DNA of 29,725 nt, from IMG/VR virus record IMGVR_UViG_3300012209_000022, positions 1 through 29,725 of that record. The stretch is one strand, 5' to 3'. This document shows positions 7,498 to 14,428 of the stretch, in pieces. The DNA is from a virus. Numbering within the stretch: position 1 is the stretch's first letter; every line of letters begins with the position of its first letter. Both the position numbers and the translations under genes were made by a program. The notes beneath the pieces are model-generated. The model was not told the origin of the DNA. It was given only the letters and a program-made list of their open reading frames with translations, and searched no databases.

Positions 7498-7761
7498 ATG
7501 GTCGCCGGTAGGGAGGTAACTCCTCAGGATGTCTCATCTACGGAGCGCCTGATGAAGTACTGGGCCGAGGGTGCTGGAGCGGCCAAGATTCGCTGGGGTG
7601 TGCCGGGCGACTTCGATCGTTGCGTCGTCGAGCTTGGCAAGTATGTTGGGCCAGGCGTCGTCAAGGGACTGTGCGCCAACCTGCACAAGAGAGCCACAGG
7701 CGGATGGCCGGGCCATGCACCTGGAGTAGAACAGGCGATGTCCGAACAGAAGAAGGGATAG
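7498..7761 (+). CDS. Conserved hypothetical protein, KIRWG/CANLHKRATG type
   Basis: An 87-residue protein with the pattern RLMKYWAEGAGAAKIRWGVPGDFDRCVVELGKYV...VKGLCANLHKRATGGWP. I recognise it as a short module frequent in actinophage head operons, sometimes fused to capsid proteases or portal-linked proteins. Two Cys residues (C42, C59) are present, with no membrane segment. The ATG follows the previous stop codon directly, with GGAGG upstream at 7486-7490. The function has not been established to my knowledge. The conservation pattern and packing make it a confident gene. Confidence 0.75.
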   Translation: MVAGREVTPQDVSSTERLMKYWAEGAGAAKIRWGVPGDFDRCVVELGKYVGPGVVKGLCANLHKRATGGWPGHAPGVEQAMSEQKKG

Positions 7762-7763
7762 CA

Positions 7764-8066
7764 ATGGCAATCACTAAGACATACCTCGGACAGAACGAGG
7801 ACGGTACCCCGCACTTCGACTACGTGTCGGACGGGCACGTGCTCGTTACCGGTCCAGTCTACGGGAAGATGACGACCTCGGACGGTACGGAATACGACGT
7901 ATCCGATCAGGTGATCGAAGTTGCCTCGCCGGAGCACGGCGGTGAACTCGCGCATCTCATCGGCGTTTACCACGAAGAGTACGGACACCCGCATCACGAC
8001 CCATCGATTCCGTTCGTGCACACCTGCACCGACTCGTGCGGCGTGCTGAAGCGAGAGGACGCCTAA
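7764..8066 (+). CDS. Conserved hypothetical protein with His/Cys-rich C-terminus
   Basis: A 100-residue acidic protein starting MAITKTYLGQ. The ATG at 7764 lies 2 nt after the preceding stop and follows AGAAGGGA. The N-terminal two thirds looks beta-rich (HVLVTGPVYGKMTTSDGTEYDVSD). The C-terminal part clusters H and C (LIGVYHEEYGHPHHDP; FVHTCTDSCG), a possible metal-binding site. Codon use is strongly biased to C/G at third positions, like the capsid and major tail protein genes, which hints at high expression. It resembles small proteins of Streptomyces phages I have seen, with no known function. A capsid-associated role is inferred only from position and codon bias. Confidence 0.72.
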   Translation: MAITKTYLGQNEDGTPHFDYVSDGHVLVTGPVYGKMTTSDGTEYDVSDQVIEVASPEHGGELAHLIGVYHEEYGHPHHDPSIPFVHTCTDSCGVLKREDA

Positions 8067-8069
8067 GTC

Positions 8070-8462
8070 ATGGCACTGCTTGGAACTGCAGGACAGAGCC
8101 AGGCTCTCAATGCGCAGGATGCCACGGGTACTGGTGCCGGAACAGGCGCTGTCAACCTGATGGCGGCCGTGGCGCTGCATACTGCTACGCCTGGTACAAC
8201 CGGTACCTCGGAGAATGCTAACTCTGGCTCCTACGCTCGACAGACAACGGCGTGGAGCTCATCGTCGGCGGGATCGGCTAAGACCAACTCGTCGGCGCTG
8301 ACGTTCTCGACGCTAGGTACCGTTGCTGTTACGCACGTAGCAGGATGGTCGTCAGCTACCTATGGTGCAGGCACCTATGGTATCGGTGCTCCCCTGGGAT
8401 CGTCTGTCACGGCGGCATCGATTACCGTTGCATCTGGCGCAATCAGCTTTACCGCTAGTTGA
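8070..8462 (+). CDS. Tail-fibre-like / surface beta protein
   Basis: A 130-residue Ser/Thr/Ala/Gly-rich protein. The pattern AVALHTATPGTTGTSE...GSYARQTTAWSS...TFSTLGTVAVTHVAGWSSATYGAGTYGIGAPLGSSV...ITVASGAISFTAS is the compact domain commonly annotated as a phage tail-fibre protein in actinobacterial prophages: a jelly-roll-like virion accessory protein. Its location in the head module, upstream of scaffold and capsid, makes a head-surface role as likely as a tail one. It starts 3 nt after the preceding stop. No enzymatic motif is seen. Confidence 0.7.
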   Translation: MALLGTAGQSQALNAQDATGTGAGTGAVNLMAAVALHTATPGTTGTSENANSGSYARQTTAWSSSSAGSAKTNSSALTFSTLGTVAVTHVAGWSSATYGAGTYGIGAPLGSSVTAASITVASGAISFTAS

Positions 8463-8475
8463 GGAGGAGAACGAT

Positions 8476-9045
8476 ATGTCTGTTCGCTGGACCTACCCCG
8501 TCGGGCCAAGCCTCGGCTTCGCAGACGGGGCCACCGCTTCCACCGCCGCGCTGGTGGACATCACCCCTGGCACCGAGCCGCCGCTGATTCCTCCGATCTG
8601 GGAAAAGGGGATGCGGCTGCGGGTCAAGGCGCACGGCTGGTGTACTTCTGGGTCTGCGACTCCGACATTGCAGATTGGCCTATACCTGGCCGCGCCAGCG
8701 ACGGCGATCGCGTCGGCGCTGGTGCTGGCAATCTCTGGGGCCATGCCGCTGCCTGCATCGGTTACGCAGGGTCCGTGGGAGTTGAACTACGAGGCTGACT
8801 GCCGGGCGCTGTCCACGCCTGCGGCGGCTACGGCCGGGCAGCTTGCCGGGCGCGGCCACATCCTGCCGCCCAGCTCGCTGACCGCGTTCGGGACGCCGCA
8901 GGCGATTCCCGGCACCTATGCGGGGCGGCTGCTGTCGTTCAACTCGACCCTTCAGCAGAATCTGCTGATCGGCGCCACCTTCTCGGCGATAACAGGAACA
9001 CCGTCATTGGCGTGCGAGCATCTAACTGCTGAGCTAATCGGATAG
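8476..9045 (+). CDS. Beta-rich virion-associated hypothetical protein
   Basis: A 189-residue protein. The ATG at 8476 follows a very strong RBS (GAGGAGGAG, 8461-8469). Upstream in-frame ATGs at 8362 onwards would run through the preceding gene and are rejected. The sequence is hydrophobic-alternating (LRVKAHGWCTSGSATPTLQIGLYL; WELNYEADCRAL) and looks like a beta-sandwich of about 180 residues. The end is AITGTPSLACEHLTAELIG. A diverged second copy of this last segment lies downstream at 9291-9356. Third-position GC is high. Function unknown; a head decoration or surface protein is plausible. Confidence 0.7.
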   Translation: MSVRWTYPVGPSLGFADGATASTAALVDITPGTEPPLIPPIWEKGMRLRVKAHGWCTSGSATPTLQIGLYLAAPATAIASALVLAISGAMPLPASVTQGPWELNYEADCRALSTPAAATAGQLAGRGHILPPSSLTAFGTPQAIPGTYAGRLLSFNSTLQQNLLIGATFSAITGTPSLACEHLTAELIG

Positions 9046-9057
9046 GGAGTTCCGTAA

Positions 9058-9291
9058 ATGGCTAATACGCAGGGTTACATCGTCATTAATGACGTGTTCG
9101 CCAATGGCCCGAGCCCAGAAGCCAGCGCTTCCGCCTGTGTACTGGCAGCAGACGGTACGCAGGCCAGGTATGCCCTTCAGGTGATTTTTGCCTACGGTGA
9201 CCCAGTTCAGAAGATTAGGCAGTCGCTGGTGGACAGCCTTCAGTCAGTGTCAGGAATTCCTGATCTTGACGTGAACTTCATTACCGGATGA
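9058..9291 (+). CDS. Small hypothetical protein
   Basis: A 77-residue protein (MANTQGYIVINDVFANG...), starting after GATAGGGAG at 9042-9050. It has a beta-like N-terminus, a segment ARYALQVIFAYGDPVQKIRQSLVDSL that looks like strand plus helix, and ends LDVNFITG. I do not recognise the family. Codon third positions are more mixed than in the genes on either side, and it ends exactly where a fossil copy of the previous gene's C-terminus begins. It may therefore have been inserted or exchanged by recombination. Confidence 0.6.
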   Translation: MANTQGYIVINDVFANGPSPEASASACVLAADGTQARYALQVIFAYGDPVQKIRQSLVDSLQSVSGIPDLDVNFITG

Positions 9292-9356
9292 TGAATATGA
9301 TCACCGGCAGTGTGTCGCTGACCTGCGAGCACATGAACGTCGAACTGGCCGGGTAG
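9291..9356 (+). pseudogene. Fossil C-terminus of a paralogue of the 8476-9045 gene
   Basis: A 21-codon ORF (MNM then ITGSVSLTCEHMNVELAG). Aligned with the end of the 8476-9045 protein (ITGTPSLACEHLTAELIG), it is identical at 11 of 18 positions with no gap, and both end in TAG at the same point. Most codons differ at the third base, so the copies are old or come from different phages. The ATG overlaps the preceding stop (TGATG), so it could still be translated, but no RBS of its own is needed or seen. I read it as the remnant left by a recombination event. Confidence 0.6.
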
Positions 9357-9381
9357 CCCTTTCCGGCTTAGGAGGGCGCCC

Positions 9382-11910
9382 ATGGTTGCCACTCTCCGTG
9401 CCAGTACGCCTACATACACCAGCGCTGCTAGCGATACCTCTTTCCCGATTGCGATGCCCACTGGGTGGCAGCCCGGTGATGTCGTTTACATCGGGATAGA
9501 GAATCGCGGTACCGGTGCGGGTGTTACTACTCCGGCCGGATGGACTGCGGTTGCGCCCGTGTTCAATCCAGTGGGGCAGACCAACACCTGCCAGGTTGTT
9601 CTCCGCCGGGTGATGCAGGCCGGTGATGCCGATCCGCTGGCCATCACCGTGGTCTCAGGGCGCATCGCCGCCATCTCCGTGGCGGCGGTGGGCGCTGACA
9701 CTGCTGCCCCCGAAGACTCGGTCACCCCCTCGGAGGCCGCCCAGTCGGCGGCGACCAACAGCCCGGTGGCGAACTCGGTCACCCCCAACGGGGCCGATGA
9801 CCTGCTGCTCACGTTCTTCGGCGCGGGCGACCCGACCACGGCGAACGTGGCCATGACGTTCACCGCCCCGGCCGGGATGACATTGGTAGCTCAGGCGAGC
9901 ACCGCCCAGGTCGGCGCTACTGACGCCGGGCTGATGATCGCCAGCCTGGCGCTTACCAGCAATGCGGCTACGGCTACGCAGACGGCGACTATCACCCCAT
10001 CATCCGGGGCAGTGGCATGTAATAGCCAGGCTGTCACGCTGGTCGTCAAGTCTGCCGCCGTCGCTGCCGTTGCCGCAGCTACGGCTCAGCCCGCCTGGCT
10101 GCCCACCGGCCCGGGAATGCCCGGGGCCGCGCCGTTTACCCAGAACCCGCAGGAACCCGGGCCACCGCCGCCTTCGTATGCGCTGGCGTCCGACTCGCAG
10201 CCCGCTGGGTCGTCGTCGTTCCAGAAGACAATCACCCACGACGTGGCACAGGGTGATACGCTGGTGGCGTTTGTTTCTTCTAACAGCCAGGCGACAGCAG
10301 GCAACGGGTTCAGCGACTCGGCTGGAAACGACTGGCGACAGGTGGCGCAGGATACCAACCGGTCTCCTAACCTGACCGTGTTTGTGGCGCAGAACGCTCG
10401 ACCGATGGCCAGCGGAACGGGTACGGTAACGGCAACGTTCGCTGGCACAGCCACGGTCAAAAATATGGTTGTCCGGGGCTGTCCTGGGATGGCTAGCGTG
10501 TGCGCCGTGGACCAGTTGGTGATGGCCGATCTGGGCTCGGGCACCACGCCGGGGGTGACTACGCAATCGCTGTACGCACCGGGTGAATGGGCACTGTTGG
10601 GCATCACTGATGGCACCGCTGGTGGGGCGCCTTCGAACTGGCTCGGCGGGTTTAGCCCCGGCCCGTCCATAGGTCCCGGCCCGTTCCTGACGGTCGGTGA
10701 CTGTTTCCCGCAGGGCACATCTCCGTTGGTCGGCACAGCGAACATAGTTGCTTCGACGTGGACAGCCGTCATCATCACCCTGTCCCCGGTGCAGGTGAGT
10801 CCGCCACCGCTAATGACGCCTTACCTGCTAGCCGGGTTGCCTGGGTTGCCCGGTATGCCCGGAGGCCCGCCATTCATGTCGTGGCCGCCAATAATCCCTG
10901 GTGCCCCTACAGGTGTAGTTACTGCTACTGCGTCGGGTAACCTGAATATCTCTGGTACGGCTATCGGTGCGGCTCCAGTTACGGCTGCAGGCAATCTGGA
11001 CGTCTCTGGAGTGGCTGCCTGGCAGATATCAGCTGTAGCGGGAAGTATAAGCATATCCGGAACTGGTCCGCCTGGGGCTCTGATCCCTGCCGTATCTGGA
11101 TCCTTGAACCTTGCCGGGACGTCTGCTGCAGCTGCTCCGATAGCTTTGGCCGGGTCACTAAGTCTTACAGGATCAGCTTTGGCTGTGGCTACGGCTGTCG
11201 CTAGTGGCTCGATCAGCCTAGCCGGCACGGGTCCGCCAGGGGATGTTGTTACGGCCGTCTCTGGTTCGCTGAATATCTCTGGCACTTCCGTGGCTGTAGC
11301 CAGGGCCACTGCCTCTGGCTCGCTGAGTCTATCCGGAACTGCTACGGCTGTGGCCGTGGCTGTGGCGTCCGGATCACTGGTAATAAACGGAACAGCGGCA
11401 TGGCAGATATCTGTCGTGGCCGGATCGTTGGCGATAACTGGAACGGTTACCGCCAAGGCTGCAGCTGCAGCAGTGGGGTCGCTGGCAATAAACGGAACGG
11501 CAATTGGCCCCGGCAATAATGCAGCCGGATCTTTGTCTATTGTCGGCACTAACATCACGGCACAGGCTGCCGTATCTGCAGCAGGCACCCTTGCTATTGC
11601 CGGTGTGGCCACAGCCAGGGTGGCTATACTAGCGTCTGGCATACTGGTTATTACTGGCTCGGCACAGGCAGGTGTTCAGGCGACTGCTATTGCAACTATG
11701 GCAATCGTCGGGTCTGTTATGGCAAGGGCTAATGCCGTTGCCTCTGGCTCTCTGTCTATCGTCGGCGTGGCCGCTGCATTTGCCGGTGTGCCAGATTTCC
11801 ATGTGAAGGCTGTCGTTCTCCTTGATGGATTGTCGGCTATCGTTTCCATTGATGGATTGTCGGCTGGCGTGCAAACCGACATACTTAGTGCGGAGGTTAC
11901 AGGTGGCTGA
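9382..11910 (+). CDS. Large modular repeat protein, probable virion surface fibre or decoration
   Basis: An 842-residue protein; the ATG follows TAGGAGG at 9369-9375. Residues about 1-225 and 268-475 look like two beta-sandwich domains with related patterns (ending TATITPSSGA...VTLVV and TAVIITLSP). They are joined by a Pro/Gly linker (LPTGPGMPGAAPF) and followed by a second collagen-like linker (LLAGLPGLPGMPGGPP). Residues 519-796 contain 16 tandem units with a GSLxIxGT core. The tail has short DGLSAxV repeats (LDGLSAIVSIDGLSAGV). No signal peptide, transmembrane segment or catalytic motif is seen. Third-position GC drops from the linker onwards, suggesting a mosaic gene. It lies among head genes, so a capsid-surface adhesin or fibre is inferred. 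Confidence 0.8.
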   Translation: MVATLRASTPTYTSAASDTSFPIAMPTGWQPGDVVYIGIENRGTGAGVTTPAGWTAVAPVFNPVGQTNTCQVVLRRVMQAGDADPLAITVVSGRIAAISVAAVGADTAAPEDSVTPSEAAQSAATNSPVANSVTPNGADDLLLTFFGAGDPTTANVAMTFTAPAGMTLVAQASTAQVGATDAGLMIASLALTSNAATATQTATITPSSGAVACNSQAVTLVVKSAAVAAVAAATAQPAWLPTGPGMPGAAPFTQNPQEPGPPPPSYALASDSQPAGSSSFQKTITHDVAQGDTLVAFVSSNSQATAGNGFSDSAGNDWRQVAQDTNRSPNLTVFVAQNARPMASGTGTVTATFAGTATVKNMVVRGCPGMASVCAVDQLVMADLGSGTTPGVTTQSLYAPGEWALLGITDGTAGGAPSNWLGGFSPGPSIGPGPFLTVGDCFPQGTSPLVGTANIVASTWTAVIITLSPVQVSPPPLMTPYLLAGLPGLPGMPGGPPFMSWPPIIPGAPTGVVTATASGNLNISGTAIGAAPVTAAGNLDVSGVAAWQISAVAGSISISGTGPPGALIPAVSGSLNLAGTSAAAAPIALAGSLSLTGSALAVATAVASGSISLAGTGPPGDVVTAVSGSLNISGTSVAVARATASGSLSLSGTATAVAVAVASGSLVINGTAAWQISVVAGSLAITGTVTAKAAAAAVGSLAINGTAIGPGNNAAGSLSIVGTNITAQAAVSAAGTLAIAGVATARVAILASGILVITGSAQAGVQATAIATMAIVGSVMARANAVASGSLSIVGVAAAFAGVPDFHVKAVVLLDGLSAIVSIDGLSAGVQTDILSAEVTGG
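10936..11769 (+). repeat. 16 tandem coding repeats, GSLxIxGT core, 17-19 residues each
   Basis: Within the 842-residue protein the 8-residue core recurs 16 times: for example GNLNISGT, GSISISGT, GSLNLAGT, GSLSLSGT, GSLAITGT, GSLSIVGV. The cores are separated by 9-11 residues rich in Ala and Val. DNA period is about 51-57 bp. A higher-order pattern is visible: GTGPPG follows the 3rd and 6th cores, and AAWQIS follows the 2nd and 9th. Such regular short beta units would suit a beta-solenoid or a stacked fibre. DNA copies are diverged at third positions, so this is not a recent expansion. Confidence 0.85.
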
Positions 11911-12247
11911 CGACGGTAGTATTCTGGCATTCCCGCAGAATAACGACATCGTTCTGACCTTCAAGGTCACTGATCCTAGCAATGGGAATGCGCCGTTCGT
12001 ATTGACCGGGTGTACCTTGACTTTTCTTCGTAAGAAGGGCAAGTATGTGCCTGATACTGATCCGTCTGCCAGATCGTACTCTGTTGTTATCGATCCAGAT
12101 CAGGTCACGAATCCTGGTAAGGCTACTGTGTCTATACCGGCTGCAGACAATGGCGTCTCTGGAGTTTCGTGGGCGCGTATGGACGTTGTAAAGAGCGGGA
12201 AACTGAGGACGGCCAACACATGGGTGATGGAAATAGGAGCAGTCTGA
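11903..12247 (+). CDS. Ig-like / BppU-N-like beta-sandwich protein
   Basis: A 114-residue protein starting at GTG 11903, selected because GGAGG (11892-11896) lies 6 nt upstream. It overlaps the end of the repeat protein by 8 nt. The upstream ATG at 11822 would overlap that gene much further without an RBS. The pattern NNDIVLTFKVTDPSNG...FVLTGCTLTFLRKKG...SYSVVIDPDQVTNPGKATVSIPAAD...SWARMDVV resembles small phage Ig-like domains such as the N-terminal domain of baseplate upper proteins, used to plug fibres onto virions. It may be an attachment partner for the preceding repeat protein; this is inference from adjacency. Confidence 0.68.
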   Translation: MADDGSILAFPQNNDIVLTFKVTDPSNGNAPFVLTGCTLTFLRKKGKYVPDTDPSARSYSVVIDPDQVTNPGKATVSIPAADNGVSGVSWARMDVVKSGKLRTANTWVMEIGAV

Positions 12248-12249
12248 GC

Positions 12250-12333
12250 ATGAAGAAATCAGATTTGGCGGCATACATCCTCTTGTTCGTGGGGCCAGCC
12301 GCATCATTTGCCTACCTACTGGCGCATTTCTAG
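12250..12333 (+). CDS. 27-residue single-pass membrane peptide
   Basis: A 27-codon ORF (MKKSDLAAYI, then LLFVGPAASFAYLLAHF) starting 2 nt after the preceding stop, with TAGGAGCAGTCTGAGC upstream. Lys-Lys near the start followed by about 20 hydrophobic residues predicts one transmembrane helix with the N-terminus inside. Its last codons form the left arm of a terminator-like hairpin. No family is recognised. The coding nature is moderately supported by position and RBS. Confidence 0.5.
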   Translation: MKKSDLAAYILLFVGPAASFAYLLAHF

Positions 12334-12350
12334 ATATTGCGCCGGTAGGC
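12310..12350 (+). terminator. Terminator-like hairpin after the accessory head genes
   Basis: GCCTACC (12310-12316) plus GGCGCA (12321-12326) pairs with TGCGCC (12338-12343) plus GGTAGGC (12344-12350): 13 base pairs with a 4-nt bulge and an 11-nt loop that includes the stop codon of the membrane peptide. Only a short TTT follows, so termination may be partial. This is a clear structural element seen directly in the sequence; its function is inferred. Confidence 0.6.
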
Positions 12351-12351
12351 T

Positions 12352-12379
12352 TTGTCATAAAGGCGCGATCAGCTAAGAT
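12352..12379 (+). promoter_or_regulatory. Candidate sigma70-type promoter for the scaffold-capsid transcript
   Basis: TTGTCA (12352-12357, 5 of 6 to the -35 consensus) and TAAGAT (12374-12379, 4 of 6 to the -10 consensus) are 16 bp apart, immediately after the terminator-like hairpin and about 30 bp before the scaffold ATG. A second small inverted repeat, GCGCGA/TCGCGC (12363-12385), surrounds the -10. Placement between a terminator and the most highly expressed genes is what one expects of a capsid promoter. It is not proven. Confidence 0.4.
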
Positions 12380-12408
12380 TCGCGCTATATCGTAGGAGAG
12401 GAACCGAT

Positions 12409-13092
12409 ATGTCGCATTCAGCAGCCGGGGAGCCAGCCGGAACGGCAGGCTCCCAGGGCGATGGCGCTGGTCAGCCGCAAGGCGACGGCCAGCGCCAGGA
12501 CCCAGCTGCCCAGCCTGATGGCGCAACGTCTGGGGCTGCGGATGGCAGCGACGATGGCGGCCAGGAGGACCTGGCCGCTCAGCTGGCGCACTGGAAGGCC
12601 CAGGCCAGGAAGCACGAGGCTAGGGCCAAGGACAATGCCAAGGCAGCAGCCGAATGGCAGAAGCAGCAGGACGCCAACAAGACGGAACTACAGCGTGCCC
12701 AGGAAGCGCAGCAAGCGGCAGAGCGCGAGCGCGATGAAGCCCGAGGAATGCATGCGCGGATCATGGCGGCTGCAACTCACGACGTTCCAGTGGACCTGAT
12801 TGACCTTCTCGGAACCGGAACGGCCGAGGAGATCGGAGAGCGTGCCGAGATGCTATCCAGCACGATCAGGGCCGAGGCCATGGCGATTGCCAGGCAGACG
12901 GTGGAGGCGATGGGGTACACGTGGCCGGGAAATGGCCAGAGTGGTACCGCGTCAACTGCTGCAGGAGCAGCCCGTGCGTCTGGCCGTCCGGTGGAGTCGT
13001 TGGCAGGCGGAACTAGCCCACAGCACGGCACCCAGCCGGTGACGAGCGACGAGTGGTTCCGTGACATGGTCAGTCAATCTCGAGGTTACTAA
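12409..13092 (+). CDS. Capsid scaffolding protein
   Basis: A 227-residue protein with the composition of siphovirus scaffolds: a Gly/Gln/Asp-rich disordered N-terminus (about 1-55), a charged helical coiled coil (LAHWKAQARKHEARAKDNAKAA through QEAQQAAERERDEARG, about 59-115), a helical middle (AEEIGERAEMLSSTIRAEAMAIARQTVEAMG), and a disordered tail ending near DEWFRDMVSQSRGY. It directs capsid assembly inside the procapsid and is then lost. The ATG follows TAGGAGAGGA at 12393-12402. It lies directly before the major capsid gene, as usual. No protease motif is seen. Confidence 0.85.
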   Translation: MSHSAAGEPAGTAGSQGDGAGQPQGDGQRQDPAAQPDGATSGAADGSDDGGQEDLAAQLAHWKAQARKHEARAKDNAKAAAEWQKQQDANKTELQRAQEAQQAAERERDEARGMHARIMAAATHDVPVDLIDLLGTGTAEEIGERAEMLSSTIRAEAMAIARQTVEAMGYTWPGNGQSGTASTAAGAARASGRPVESLAGGTSPQHGTQPVTSDEWFRDMVSQSRGY

Positions 13093-13135
13093 TCGCGCGC
13101 AGCGATAAGGGTCGTTGCGCTGAAAGAGGTTCAAC

Positions 13136-14389
13136 GTGACGAACGTATACAACACGTCGATCTCGAGGACTTCCGGGCAGGCGGATGCGCTCGTCCCGGA
13201 GCCCCTGTCGACGTCGATCATCGAGGAGCTGCCGCGCAAGTCGGCTGCGCTCAGCCTGATGCAGCGGACTACTCTCTCCAGCAAGACCCAGCGTATTCCT
13301 GTGCTGGACATCCTGCCCGTCAGCTACTGGGTCTCCGGCGACACCGGCATGAAGCAGACCACCTTCCAGGGATGGAAGAACGTGGTCCTGGTGGTCGAGG
13401 AACTGGCCACCATCGTTCCGATCCCGCAGGCGTACCTGGACGACGCTGACATGCCGATCTGGTCGGCCGTGCAGCCGCGCATGGTCGAGTCGGCAGGTGC
13501 CCTCATCGACAATGCCGTCCTGTTCGGTCTCAACAAGCCGGCCACCTGGGGTGAGTCGGTGTTCGTCGGCGCCAAGAAGACGTTGCAGGTCGTGAAGGCC
13601 GGCACCGGCGTTGACTATGGCGTGGACGTTACGAACCTGGCGCAGAAGATCGTGCAGGCCGGATACAATCCGGCAGGCGCAGCAGCCATGCCTGGGCTCA
13701 GCTGGAAGCTGGTCGGCATTCGGTCGGCGCAGGGTGTGCCGATCTACGAGCCGGACATGCAGGGTGGCGACGGCAACGCCAATGGCAGGCTGTACGGCCG
13801 TCAGCTTGCCGAGATCGACAACGGTGCCTGGAACGCTACGTCGACCGGTGCCGAGCTGCTGCTCGGCGACTGGAGTAAGTCGATGGTCGGCGTCCGTCAG
13901 GACATCAGCTTCAAGATGTTCACCGAAGGTGTCGTGTCGAATGACTCCGGCAAGGTCATCCTGAACCTGATGCAGCAGGACGCCGTGGCCATGCGGATGG
14001 TCATGCGGCTCGCCTATGCTGTCGTCAACCCGGTGACGGTCCTCAACCCGGCTTCCAGCATCACGGCCCGCTGGCCGTTCGGTGCAATTCTGCCGACGAC
14101 TGCGACGGCTCCGATCACCGCTGCGGCGCTGACTCAGATGACGTCCTACGCAACGGCCGGTGCGTACACCGGCTTCGACCCGTCCAGCATCTCGGGTCTG
14201 AGCGACGAGGCGGCCGTTGAGCATGTCAAGCAGATGCACGCTGTTGCGGCGTCGCAGGCTGCGGACTACGAGGACTTCCTCAGGGAGAAGGGTATCAGCG
14301 CAGCTCAGCTGCGTCGCAACGTCAAGGAGCTGCGGACTCCGAGCGAGGAGGGTGCTGCGCCGGAGCAGACGCCGGAGCAGGAGGGCTGA
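13136..14389 (+). CDS. Major capsid protein (HK97 fold)
   Basis: A 417-residue HK97-fold shell protein. Recognisable parts are the N-arm (SGQADALVPEPLSTSIIEELPRKSAALSL), the E-loop and P-domain start (SKTQRIPVLDILPVSYWVSGDTGMKQTTFQGWKNVVLVVEELATIVPIPQAYLDDA), and the A-domain region with ADYGVD/LGDWSKSMVGVRQDISFKMFTEG and NLMQQDAVAMRMVMRLAYAVVNP. A C-terminal extension (about 350-417) is Glu/Pro-rich and helical. GTG start at 13136 with AAGAGG (13124-13129) 6 nt upstream. Third-position GC is very high compared with the packaging genes, consistent with heavy expression. No upstream delta domain or separate maturation protease is evident in this window. Confidence 0.93.
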   Translation: MTNVYNTSISRTSGQADALVPEPLSTSIIEELPRKSAALSLMQRTTLSSKTQRIPVLDILPVSYWVSGDTGMKQTTFQGWKNVVLVVEELATIVPIPQAYLDDADMPIWSAVQPRMVESAGALIDNAVLFGLNKPATWGESVFVGAKKTLQVVKAGTGVDYGVDVTNLAQKIVQAGYNPAGAAAMPGLSWKLVGIRSAQGVPIYEPDMQGGDGNANGRLYGRQLAEIDNGAWNATSTGAELLLGDWSKSMVGVRQDISFKMFTEGVVSNDSGKVILNLMQQDAVAMRMVMRLAYAVVNPVTVLNPASSITARWPFGAILPTTATAPITAAALTQMTSYATAGAYTGFDPSSISGLSDEAAVEHVKQMHAVAASQAADYEDFLREKGISAAQLRRNVKELRTPSEEGAAPEQTPEQEG

Positions 14390-14428
14390 GCTAGCCGGTA
14401 CAAGCCCGACGAGTGACAGGAGAAGGGC

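Noticed and set aside
9962-10375. 137-codon + strand frame inside the repeat-protein gene
   Set aside because: It is an Arg/Pro-rich alternate-frame translation of a GC-rich beta domain; no start context.
10936-11769. CRISPR-like or satellite repeat array
   Set aside because: The period is protein-level (17-19 codons, frame kept throughout) and DNA copies are diverged; there are no conserved DNA repeats or unique spacers.
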